In this document: one piece after another, positions 1 to 6,996 of the stretch
Position numbering within the stretch: the first letter of the stretch is position 1
Layout of the letters: each line of letters opens with the position of its first letter
Origin: Aeolococcus sp035552595
GTDB lineage: Bacteria; Chloroflexota; Dormibacteria; Aeolococcales; Aeolococcaceae
Direction: 5' to 3'
NCBI GenBank assembly: GCA_035552595.1
Contig: DASZKZ010000086.1
Location: 1-19,261, forward strand
Length of the DNA: 19,261 nucleotides
Program-made: the position numbers and the translations under genes
The notes under the pieces: model-generated
What the model saw: the letters and a program-made list of their open reading frames with translations, nothing else
Told to the model about the DNA's origin: nothing
Database searches by the model: none

Positions 1-2408
1 ACCTCGTCGAACACCGACAGCTTGATCATCTGGCAGGCGCCCGTCACCGCGCTGACGTTGCGGATGACCCGTCCCATCCATGAGGCATCGAGATTGGCCG
101 CGATGTATCCGCCGCGGACGTTGCCGAGCCCGATGCCCTCGTGCTGCACGCGGCCGTCCGGAAAGAGCAGCCGCCCGCCGGCCACGCCGACCTCAGGGCG
201 CTGCGCCTGCTCGAGGAGGGCCTCGATCCAGTCGGGGCTGATCACGGTCACGTCGTTGTTGACGGTGAGCATGTAGGGCGCGTCGACCTGCTGCCGTCCC
301 AGGTTGATGAGACGTGAGTAGTTGAAGTGGCCGGGCTTGCGAACCACCCGGTGGGAGGTGCTCTCCAGGTAGGCGAGCGTCTCGGGGTCGACGCTGTCGT
401 TGTCGACGATGGTGATCGACCAGTTGGAGTAGGTCGAGCGGGTCTCGATCGTCTCGATGCACCTGCGCAGCAGGTCGACCCGGTCCCGGGTGGGGATGAC
501 GATGGCCACGTGGGGTGCGCCGACGACGTCGATGCGGACGCGGTATTTGCCCAGATCCTCCGCTCCGCTGACGTGGCCGGAGAGGCCGCGCCGGGACAGC
601 GCCTCCTCGACGGCACGCTGCCCGGACTCGTAGGCATACATCTTGGCGTCACCCGTCAGCGCCACCGAACCCGGCACCTGCCGCCACGCGTAGAGCACGT
701 CGGGCACGTGTCCCACGTGGCGCGCCCTCTCGGTGGCGCGCAGGACCAGGTCGTGGTCCTGGGCACCGTCGAACCCTGCCCGGAAGCCGCCCACGGCGTT
801 CACCAGCTGGCGGCGCAGCACCAGGAAGTGGCAGATGTAGTTGGTGGAGAGCAGGAAGTCGGGCGACCAGTCCGGCTTGAAGAAGGGGATGCCGAACGTC
901 CCGTCGGGCAGGAGCATGTCCTCGTCGGAGTACATGACATCGAGCTCATCGTCGGTCTGGAGGAGCTCGACCATGCGATGGATGGCGTGGGGGCGGAGCA
1001 GGTCGTCGTGATCGAGGAGGCCGACGAACTCGCCGGTGGCCAGCTCCAGCGCGCTCGCCGAGGCGGCGGCGATGCCGCCGTTGTGGTCGCGCCGGGTCAC
1101 CTTGATGCGTGGATGGGCGGCGTACTGCTGGAGGATGGCCTCGACGTGCGGTGCTGTCGAGGCGTCGTCGGCGATGCAGAGCTCCCAGTTGTCGTACACC
1201 TGTCCGAGGACCGAGTCGATCGCCGGTCGCACCCAATCCTCGTGAGGGTTGAAGGTCGGCATGATGATGCTGACCAGGGGGCGCCTCGTCCAGAGGAGGT
1301 TCTCGTGGCGCATGCCGTTGAGGTCTTCCCAGGAGGGCTCGTGGCGCGCCCGCCACTCGTCGTACTGCTCCTGGATGCTGCCGACCTGGCTGCGATCCCT
1401 CTGGCGGATCGCCTTCCTCAGCCCCGAGGGACCGTCGCGGCGGAGCACGATGGCGGCCCGCACCATGCGATGCAGGGACTGCTGCCGCCGCGTGCCCGGC
1501 GGGGCCACACGCTGGACCCCGCGCTGCACCGCGTCGACGACCCGCCCTGCTCCGCTGTCGCGCAGGTTGGTGAGGTCGGCCGCGGTGGCCATCAGCAGCC
1601 GCTGATTGGCGCCCAGCTCGGCGGAGAGCCGGGCGTTCTCTGCACGCAGCCGTTCGCGGTCCGCCAGCGCCGCCGGACCGCCGAGGGCGTCGATCTGGGC
1701 GAGCTGGGTGATGACCACCTCGTTGCGCTGCTGGGCCTCGTCGCGGAGCCGCCAGAGCTCACGCTCGTACTCGCGAACCAGACGCGGCAGGGGGTCGCGC
1801 GAACGCCGGAAGCGCATCGCCCAGGGCGCCAGGTAGGTCAGGTCGTAGGTGAGGTCGCGGTGAAAACCGAAGCGGGCAAAGAGCTCGGCCCAGTGCTCGA
1901 GAGGGTTGACGTTGACGTGGGTCTCCTCCCGGTAGTCGATCGGGGTGGACGCGAAGACCACGTCGTCGGTGTGCGCGCAGATGTTCTGCACGACCGCCTC
2001 CGCATCGGCCGCCGACATGTGCTCGATGACCTCGATGCAGGTGATCAGATCGAAGCGGCGACCGAACGGCTCCAGCGCGGAGCCGACGCGGCACCGCTCG
2101 CGGATGTCGGCGCGCACCTCGCTGATCGCGTACTCGGAGATGTCGATGCCGGTGGCGTCCACGCCCCGGTCGGTGAGCGCCTCCACCAGGAATCCCATGG
2201 CACAGCCCACATCGAACGCGGTGCGCGGGGCGATGTCGCGGACGATGTGCTCCGCCACCTTGCTGAAGAACGTCAACCAGTGTTCGTTGCGCTCGTAGGC
2301 GAGACCGCAATGGCTGGCGAAGTACGCGGCACCGTACGTCGGTCCCGGTGACCGTGCGGGCACGGTGGCAACCCCGGGCACGGGGGAATGGTTCTCTGTC
2401 TTGGGCAT
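1..2408 (-). CDS. Methyltransferase-coiled coil-double GT2 glycosyltransferase fusion, C-terminus cut by window edge
   Basis: About 802 codons are visible from an ATG at 2408; the C-terminus lies beyond position 1. Residues about 60-200 form a class I SAM-dependent methyltransferase: AFDVGCAMG (64-72) is SAM motif I and an acidic residue follows in TGIDIS. Residues about 205-290 are charged, with heptad-like Leu spacing, and look like a coiled coil (RDEAQQRNE, RERLRAENARLSAEL). A first GT-A/GT2 domain begins at VSIIMPTFNP (379-388) with DxD-like DHDD near 466 and SDED near 494. A second GT2 domain begins at VAIVIPTRDR (634-643) with VNNDV near 716. Such fusions usually build surface polysaccharide or O-antigen-like glycans in the cytoplasm, with methylation capping or modifying the sugar chain. 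The SD is weak (GAGAG about 4 nt before ATG). The gene is divergent from apt. Its acceptor and sugars cannot be told from sequence. Confidence 0.88.
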   Translation of the reverse strand, partial: MPKTENHSPVPGVATVPARSPGPTYGAAYFASHCGLAYERNEHWLTFFSKVAEHIVRDIAPRTAFDVGCAMGFLVEALTDRGVDATGIDISEYAISEVRADIRERCRVGSALEPFGRRFDLITCIEVIEHMSAADAEAVVQNICAHTDDVVFASTPIDYREETHVNVNPLEHWAELFARFGFHRDLTYDLTYLAPWAMRFRRSRDPLPRLVREYERELWRLRDEAQQRNEVVITQLAQIDALGGPAALADRERLRAENARLSAELGANQRLLMATAADLTNLRDSGAGRVVDAVQRGVQRVAPPGTRRQQSLHRMVRAAIVLRRDGPSGLRKAIRQRDRSQVGSIQEQYDEWRARHEPSWEDLNGMRHENLLWTRRPLVSIIMPTFNPHEDWVRPAIDSVLGQVYDNWELCIADDASTAPHVEAILQQYAAHPRIKVTRRDHNGGIAAASASALELATGEFVGLLDHDDLLRPHAIHRMVELLQTDDELDVMYSDEDMLLPDGTFGIPFFKPDWSPDFLLSTNYICHFLVLRRQLVNAVGGFRAGFDGAQDHDLVLRATERARHVGHVPDVLYAWRQVPGSVALTGDAKMYAYESGQRAVEEALSRRGLSGHVSGAEDLGKYRVRIDVVGAPHVAIVIPTRDRVDLLRRCIETIETRSTYSNWSITIVDNDSVDPETLAYLESTSHRVVRKPGHFNYSRLINLGRQQVDAPYMLTVNNDVTVISPDWIEALLEQAQRPEVGVAGGRLLFPDGRVQHEGIGLGNVRGGYIAANLDASWMGRVIRNVSAVTGACQMIKLSVFDE

Positions 2409-2513
2409 CTGCTCTCGGGTGAGGCGCGCTGCACAGGATGGCGCGCACGCGTCGCCACCGTGAGAGTATGCCAATTCGGGCCGGGATGCGGACCCGGATA
2501 GAATTGCTCACCA
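2409..2513. promoter_or_regulatory. Divergent intergenic region between the glycosyltransferase fusion and apt
   Basis: This 105-base gap must hold promoters in both directions. On the plus strand TAGAAT (2499-2504) serves apt. On the minus strand the best -10 candidates are the overlapping CATACT/TACTCT (complement of 2463-2470), about 55 nt before the glycosyltransferase start, so that gene, unlike its neighbours, would have a real 5' leader. No convincing TTGACA-like -35 is visible on either side. Confidence 0.4.
2499..2504 (+). promoter_or_regulatory. -10 element (TAGAAT), leaderless apt promoter
   Basis: TAGAAT lies 9 nt before the apt ATG at 2514. Transcription starting about 7 nt after a -10 box would begin at or just before the ATG. 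There is no purine-rich SD between them. The same arrangement recurs at eight other genes in this window. Confidence 0.6.
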
Positions 2514-3080
2514 ATGCCGCGCCGTCGAACGAATGCCTCCTTCGACACCCCTCCCGAGGCGCTGGCCTCTCGGCTCACCGAAGCCCTCCGCGCCGTGCCC
2601 GACTTTCCTCGCCCCGGGGTGCTCTTCCGCGACATCACCACCGTCCTCGGCGACCCCGGGCTGTTCCATGACGCGGTCGACGCCATGGCCGCGGCCTGCG
2701 GGCCGGGGCCGGTGGATGCCGTGGTGGGTGTCGAGGCCCGCGGCTTCGTCCTCGGCGGAGCCCTCGCCTACGTCCTGGGAGCCGGGTTCGTGCCGGTCCG
2801 CAAACAGGGCCGGCTGCCCGCGGCGGTGGAGTCGGTGGCCTACTCGCTGGAATACGGAGAGGCGGTGCTGGAGATGCACATCGACTCCGTCGAGAACGGC
2901 CAGCGAGTGGTCATCGTGGACGACCTGCTGGCCACCGGCGGCACCGCTTCCGCCACCATAGACCTGGTCGAGCGCATGGGCGGCATCGTCTCCCGGCTCG
3001 TCTTCCTCATCGAGCTCGCCGACCTGGGCGGGGCCGCTCAGCTCGGTGGCCGGCCCCACAGCTCGATCATCACCCTCTGA
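2514..3080 (+). CDS. apt: Adenine phosphoribosyltransferase
   Basis: Protein of 188 aa, close to the usual 170-190 for the family. It converts adenine and PRPP to AMP and pyrophosphate in the cytosol (purine salvage). Landmarks are FPRPGVLFRDITTVLGDP (31-48), the typical APRT N-terminal signature; VEARGFVLGG (73-82); and the PRPP-binding loop VVIVDDLLATGGTA (132-145) with the paired acidic residues. The ATG at 2514 is supported by the family alignment, which begins about 20 residues in, and by a TAGAAT -10 box only 9 nt upstream, implying a leaderless message. It is the first gene of an operon with ahcY, whose start is 13 nt after this stop codon. Together they link adenine salvage with adenosine release in the methyl cycle. 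Confidence 0.95.
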   Translation: MPRRRTNASFDTPPEALASRLTEALRAVPDFPRPGVLFRDITTVLGDPGLFHDAVDAMAAACGPGPVDAVVGVEARGFVLGGALAYVLGAGFVPVRKQGRLPAAVESVAYSLEYGEAVLEMHIDSVENGQRVVIVDDLLATGGTASATIDLVERMGGIVSRLVFLIELADLGGAAQLGGRPHSSIITL

Positions 3081-3083
3081 CCT

Positions 3084-3087
3084 GGAG
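3084..3087 (+). promoter_or_regulatory. Shine-Dalgarno (GGAG) deciding the ahcY start
   Basis: GGAG lies 6 nt before the ATG at 3094, between the apt stop (3078-3080) and ahcY. It supports ATG 3094 over upstream in-frame starts that would overlap apt. It also contrasts with the SD-less first genes of operons in this window. Confidence 0.65.
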
Positions 3088-3093
3088 ATGCCA

Positions 3094-4371
3094 ATGACCA
3101 CCATGACCGACGCCGGCCACGACGTCGCCGACCTCGCTCTCGCCGACGAGGGCGAGCGCCTCATCGAGTGGGCGGCCCTGGAGATGCCCGTGCTCCGGCT
3201 GATCCGCGAGCGCTTCGCGCGGGAGCAACCGCTGGCGGGACTGCGGTTGGGGGCCTGCCTGCACGTCACCAGCGAGACCGCCAACCTCGCCATCGCGCTC
3301 AAGGCCGGCGGAGGCGACGTCCGGCTCTGTGCCAGCAACCCGCTCTCCACCAACGACGCGGTGGCGGCGGCCCTGGTGAGCAAGCACGGAATCCCCACCT
3401 ACGCGGTCAAGGGCGAGGATTCGGCTCGATACTTCTCCCACATCACAGCGGTGCTCGACAGCCGTCCCAACCTCACCATGGACGACGGCGCCGACCTGGT
3501 CGCGGAGCTGCACCGCAACCGGCCCGAGCTGCTCTCCGACGTGCACGCCGGCACCGAGGAGACCACCACGGGGGTGATCCGGCTGCGCGCCATGGCCGCG
3601 GACGGCGCGCTGCGATTTCCCATCATCGCCGTCAACGAAGCTCTCACCAAGCACATGTTCGACAACCGCTATGGCACCGGCCAGTCCACGCTCGACGGGC
3701 TCATCCGGGCCACCAACATCCTCCTCGCCGGGCGAACCATCGTGGTCTGCGGATACGGGTGGTGCGGCCGCGGGCTGGCCAGCCGGGCTGACGGCATGGG
3801 CGCCCACGTCATCGTCACCGAGGTGGATCCCACCCGCGCGCTGGAGGCGACCATGGACGGGTTCCAGGTGATGCGGCTGATCGACGCCGCCCCGCTTGCG
3901 GACGTGGTCATCACCGTCACCGGCGACATCAACGTCGTCGACCGCCACCATGTGGAGAGCTTCAAGGACGGCGCCATCATCGCCAACAGCGGCCACTTCA
4001 ACGACGAGATCAACCTGGCAGCGTTCGACGACCTCTCCACCTCGGTCACCAAGCCGCGCCCGTTCGTCGACACCTACCGGATGACCGACGGACGCGCTCT
4101 GCACGTCCTCGCCGAGGGGCGCCTGCTCAACCTGGCCGCTGCGGAGGGACACCCGGCCGCGGTCATGGACATGAGCTTCGCCAACCAGGCGCTCTGCGCG
4201 GAGCACGTGGCCCGGCATCACACCGAGCTCGAGCCCCGTGTGTACGACGTCCCCCTGGAGATCGATCGCGAGGTGGCCCGCCTCAAGCTGGAGGCGATGG
4301 GCGTGACCATCGATGTGCTCACCGCCCAGCAGGCGGCCTACCTGGCCTCCTGGGAGTCGGGCACCAGCTGA
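3094..4371 (+). CDS. ahcY: S-adenosylhomocysteinase (short form)
   Basis: Protein of 425 aa that reversibly hydrolyses S-adenosylhomocysteine to adenosine and homocysteine with bound NAD+, relieving product inhibition of methyltransferases. Visible family features: ACLHVTSETANL (52-63, substrate-site His and Glu/Thr), MDDGADL (129-135), GTEETTTG (153-160), the Lys/Asp/Asn substrate cluster in NEALTKHMFDNRYGTGQS (about 181-198), Rossmann loop GYGWCGRG (about 220-227) and SGHFNDEI. The C-terminus ends in YLASWESGTS and lacks the KxxHYRY tail, and the long internal insertion of actinobacterial and eukaryotic enzymes is absent. This is therefore the short bacterial/archaeal type known from Thermotoga and archaea. 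The start at 3094 has an SD 6 nt upstream. It is the second gene after apt; the adenosine made here can be taken up by the adoK product encoded at 16662. Confidence 0.95.
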   Translation: MTTMTDAGHDVADLALADEGERLIEWAALEMPVLRLIRERFAREQPLAGLRLGACLHVTSETANLAIALKAGGGDVRLCASNPLSTNDAVAAALVSKHGIPTYAVKGEDSARYFSHITAVLDSRPNLTMDDGADLVAELHRNRPELLSDVHAGTEETTTGVIRLRAMAADGALRFPIIAVNEALTKHMFDNRYGTGQSTLDGLIRATNILLAGRTIVVCGYGWCGRGLASRADGMGAHVIVTEVDPTRALEATMDGFQVMRLIDAAPLADVVITVTGDINVVDRHHVESFKDGAIIANSGHFNDEINLAAFDDLSTSVTKPRPFVDTYRMTDGRALHVLAEGRLLNLAAAEGHPAAVMDMSFANQALCAEHVARHHTELEPRVYDVPLEIDREVARLKLEAMGVTIDVLTAQQAAYLASWESGTS

Positions 4372-4401
4372 CGCCGCGGCCTCGCCGGGGAGCCGACCGG
4401 G

Positions 4402-4407
4402 TACCCT
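4402..4407 (+). promoter_or_regulatory. -10 element (TACCCT), leaderless promoter of the M16 peptidase
   Basis: TACCCT ends 7 nt before the ATG at 4415, inside the 43-nt gap after ahcY. There is no SD. It fits the TANNNT plus short spacer pattern of the window. The C-rich core makes it weaker than TAGAAT or TATACT. Confidence 0.5.
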
Positions 4408-4414
4408 GCCTGAC

Positions 4415-5719
4415 ATGACCGTGCAGACGCCCCTCAATCCCTACGCGCCGTCGCTGACCGCCCTCCCCAACGGCGTCAGCCTCCTCAACGCCCCGTCGGC
4501 GTCACGCAACGTCGGCGTCTTCCTGATCGTGCGCGCCGGCTCGCGCGACGAGACCGCCGACACCTCCGGCCTCGCCCACTACCTCGAGCACATGTTCTTC
4601 AAGGGCACGGCACGGCGCCCCACCACCCTGCAGATCTCACGGGAGATCGACCGGCTCGGCGCCAACACCAACGCCTACACGGACACGGAGGAGGTCGCCT
4701 ACTACGCCGAGGGTCCGGCGACGACCCTGGACGACCTCACCGACATCATCACCGACATGCTCACCCGCCCTCTGTTCGCCGCCGAAGAGGTGGACAGGGA
4801 GCGCAACGTGGTGCTCCAGGAGCTGAGCGCCCGCCTCTCCGATCCCGAGGGCTGGATCTGGGACCGGCTCGGCACCGTCACCTTCGGCGGCGACCAGCCC
4901 ATGGCGTGGTCCGCCGCCGGCTTTCCCGCCGTGATCGAGCAGGCGTCGCGCGACCAGCTCCTCGACTACCACCGCTCCTTCTACGCCCCCGCGTCGATGT
5001 GCCTGACCATCGCCGGTGGCTCCAGCCTGGTGGCCGAACGGGCCGCCGAGCTGCTCGCCGACGTGCCCACCGCCAAGCCGCGCCCCCGCGTTCCCGCGGT
5101 GTGGGGCCAGGGGGAGCGCTACACCTGCAACGTCCGCCAGCCCACCGACCAGGAGGAGCCGCAGATCCGCATGGTCTTCGCCGTGCCCGGCATCCCCGCC
5201 ACCGACGAGGATCGCACGGCGCTCTCGGTGATGACCCACATCCTCGGTGGGGGCATGTCCTCGCGGCTCTTCCACACGGTGCGGGAGCGCAACGGGCTCG
5301 CCTACAGCATCTTCTCGCACCACGAGGGGTTCGAAGACACCGGCGTCTTCGTGATCAGCACCGGGACCCGGCCCAAGGACGCGCGCAAGGCCACCGAGCT
5401 GTCCTTCAAGGAGTTCCGCGACCTGGCCGCCACGCCGGTTCCCGACGACGAGCTCTCCGCCACCAAGTCGGCGATGATCGGCCGACTGCTGCGCTCCACC
5501 GAGACCGCCATCAGCCTGGCCCGCTTCTTCGGCGGTCGCTGGCGCGCCGGCCTCCCCATGGAGACCCCGGATTCCCGGGCGGAGGCGATCAGCCGGGTCA
5601 CCGCGGAGCAGGTGCAGCGCGTGGCCCAGCGCATCGTCGACGGGGTGGGTGAGGTGCGCCTCGCCTTCGTCGGGCCGGAGGACCAGGGAGCCGATCTCCT
5701 GGAGGCGACCACCGTCTAG
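4415..5719 (+). CDS. M16 family zinc metallopeptidase (processing-peptidase type)
   Basis: Protein of 434 aa, the usual length of single-chain M16B enzymes such as Bacillus MlpA/YmxG and mitochondrial processing peptidase subunits. The inverted zinc motif HYLEH (55-59) is followed after 76 residues by Glu136 in ERNVVLQE, matching HxxEH-x76-E. The C-terminal half carries the GGGMSSRLFHTVRERNGLAYSI segment, with the Arg/Tyr pair that binds the substrate backbone. One chain thus holds both halves of the active chamber and would work as a homodimer. There is no signal peptide or membrane segment, so it is probably cytosolic. An in-frame extension upstream overlaps ahcY and is not conserved-looking; ATG 4415 is preferred because TACCCT lies 7 nt upstream. 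The natural substrate is unknown. Its stop overlaps the stop of the converging flippase gene. Confidence 0.92.
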   Translation: MTVQTPLNPYAPSLTALPNGVSLLNAPSASRNVGVFLIVRAGSRDETADTSGLAHYLEHMFFKGTARRPTTLQISREIDRLGANTNAYTDTEEVAYYAEGPATTLDDLTDIITDMLTRPLFAAEEVDRERNVVLQELSARLSDPEGWIWDRLGTVTFGGDQPMAWSAAGFPAVIEQASRDQLLDYHRSFYAPASMCLTIAGGSSLVAERAAELLADVPTAKPRPRVPAVWGQGERYTCNVRQPTDQEEPQIRMVFAVPGIPATDEDRTALSVMTHILGGGMSSRLFHTVRERNGLAYSIFSHHEGFEDTGVFVISTGTRPKDARKATELSFKEFRDLAATPVPDDELSATKSAMIGRLLRSTETAISLARFFGGRWRAGLPMETPDSRAEAISRVTAEQVQRVAQRIVDGVGEVRLAFVGPEDQGADLLEATTV

Positions 5720-6996
5720 GTGTAGGCCGGCTGCGGAGCGCGCCACAGGCCGGGCTGGAGCAGCGCGAGGATGGCCGCGGCGGCCACCCCTCCGGCGAGC
5801 AGGCCGAGCTCGACGCGGAGCAGGAGCGCGTGCACCAGCAGGACCACCGCGAAGAACACGGCAACGCCACTGAGCCAGCCGGCCACCACGCCGCGATAGC
5901 GGGAGCGCGCGATCAGGCCGTAGGCGAGCGCCTGCGCCGCCATCAGGGCGGTGCAGGTGGCGGCGAGCACCGCCAGATCCCGGCCGCTGAGGTCGAAGTT
6001 GGGCCCGAACACGAGGCGGAGCACGGTGGGGCCGAGCACGAACGCCCCGGCGGTCGCCGCCGTGCCCAGCGCAGCGACGAACATGAGCAGGCGCGCCAGG
6101 GTGCGCTGGAACTCGGCGCGCGACTCGCGGCTGTGCAGCGCGGAGAGGCGCGGAAGCAGCGCCGCGGTGACCGCCTGGAAGAGGAACAGGGGCACGAACG
6201 CGAGCACTCGGCCGTTGAGAAAGGTTCCGGCCGCGCGCTGCTCCGATGGTGAGGCGAGCAGCTGCACGATCACGGTGCCGCCGTTGAACATGAACTGGGT
6301 GGCCAGCGACGCCACCAGCAGCGAGCCCAGCGCGGTGGTCACCTCGGCGTTGCTGGTGGCCGACCCCGCGGGCGCCAGGTCCCGCTCGCGGATGACAGCC
6401 GTGACGATGGCGGCGAACGAGGCGGCCACCAGGGCCAGGCCGTAGGGGCCGGGGCTGCGCACATGGCCGGCCGCCAGCGCCGCGCAGAAGGCCACTCGGT
6501 ACACCCCCTCGGTCCCGAGCAGGATCCCGTAGGCGGGGAACCTGCCGCTGCCGCTCAGGGTGCCCCGGGCGATGTGCTCCGCGCAGTAGGCCATCAGGCC
6601 GACGAGGAGCGCGCTCATGAGCACCACGTCGCCGCCGAGCAGGTGGCTGTCGATCGAGCCGAAGGCGATCGTCGACCCCACGATGAGGATGGCCAGGAAG
6701 CCGCCGCCGATGAGCGCGCAGCGCCGGATCACCGGGCCGCCGCCGTCGCCCCGGGCTCGCCGCGCGGCGATGGCTCGGCCGAGCTCCTGCTCGAGAGGCA
6801 GGAAGATGCCCGGCGCCACCACGAACAGGAGGGCCCAGAACCCCGCGAACGCCGAGTAACGCACCGCGCTGAGCGCGTGCCCGGCGATGGCCAGGAAGGC
6901 GTAGCTGCACACCCCGGAGAGGAGGAGGCCGACCCCGACGGTGAGCGCCCCGGCGGGCAGCGGGTTGCGCTGCGCCAACCGCCGCGGCGCCGTCAT
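5716..6996 (-). CDS. MOP-superfamily lipid-linked glycan flippase (Wzx/MATE/MurJ-like)
   Basis: Protein of 426 aa made almost entirely of hydrophobic stretches, about 12 likely transmembrane helices, with short positively charged cytoplasmic loops (AIAARRARGDGGG; AYGLIARSRYRG). Length and helix number fit Wzx-type flippases better than MurJ, which usually has 14 helices and over 500 residues. Members move undecaprenyl-linked sugars across the cytoplasmic membrane. The ATG at 6996 overlaps the stop of the upstream pseudokinase gene as ATGA, so translation is probably coupled and the two proteins likely work together. A longer in-frame reading upstream only runs antisense-free through the pseudokinase gene in another frame and has no membrane character. 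The stop codon lies in a CTAG shared with the converging peptidase gene. Substrate not determinable; it could be any cell-surface glycan. Confidence 0.8.
   Translation of the reverse strand: MTAPRRLAQRNPLPAGALTVGVGLLLSGVCSYAFLAIAGHALSAVRYSAFAGFWALLFVVAPGIFLPLEQELGRAIAARRARGDGGGPVIRRCALIGGGFLAILIVGSTIAFGSIDSHLLGGDVVLMSALLVGLMAYCAEHIARGTLSGSGRFPAYGILLGTEGVYRVAFCAALAAGHVRSPGPYGLALVAASFAAIVTAVIRERDLAPAGSATSNAEVTTALGSLLVASLATQFMFNGGTVIVQLLASPSEQRAAGTFLNGRVLAFVPLFLFQAVTAALLPRLSALHSRESRAEFQRTLARLLMFVAALGTAATAGAFVLGPTVLRLVFGPNFDLSGRDLAVLAATCTALMAAQALAYGLIARSRYRGVVAGWLSGVAVFFAVVLLVHALLLRVELGLLAGGVAAAAILALLQPGLWRAPQPAYT

Noticed and set aside
327..2351. Open frame of 674 codons on the plus strand
   Set aside because: It lies antisense to the methyltransferase/glycosyltransferase fusion, which has clear domain motifs. 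Its own translation is Val/Gly/Asp-rich without motifs, typical of a GC-driven shadow.
3081..3093. SAH riboswitch upstream of ahcY
   Set aside because: Such riboswitches often precede ahcY, but only 13 nt separate apt and ahcY, and the apt start appears leaderless, so there is no room for one.
4372..4401. Possible terminator hairpin after ahcY
   Set aside because: The inverted repeat has several mismatches and no T-run; it is expected by chance at this GC content.
4637..6910. Open frame of 757 codons on the minus strand
   Set aside because: It spans antisense through the M16 peptidase and then out of frame through the flippase; the translation is Arg/Gly/Pro-rich with no domain.
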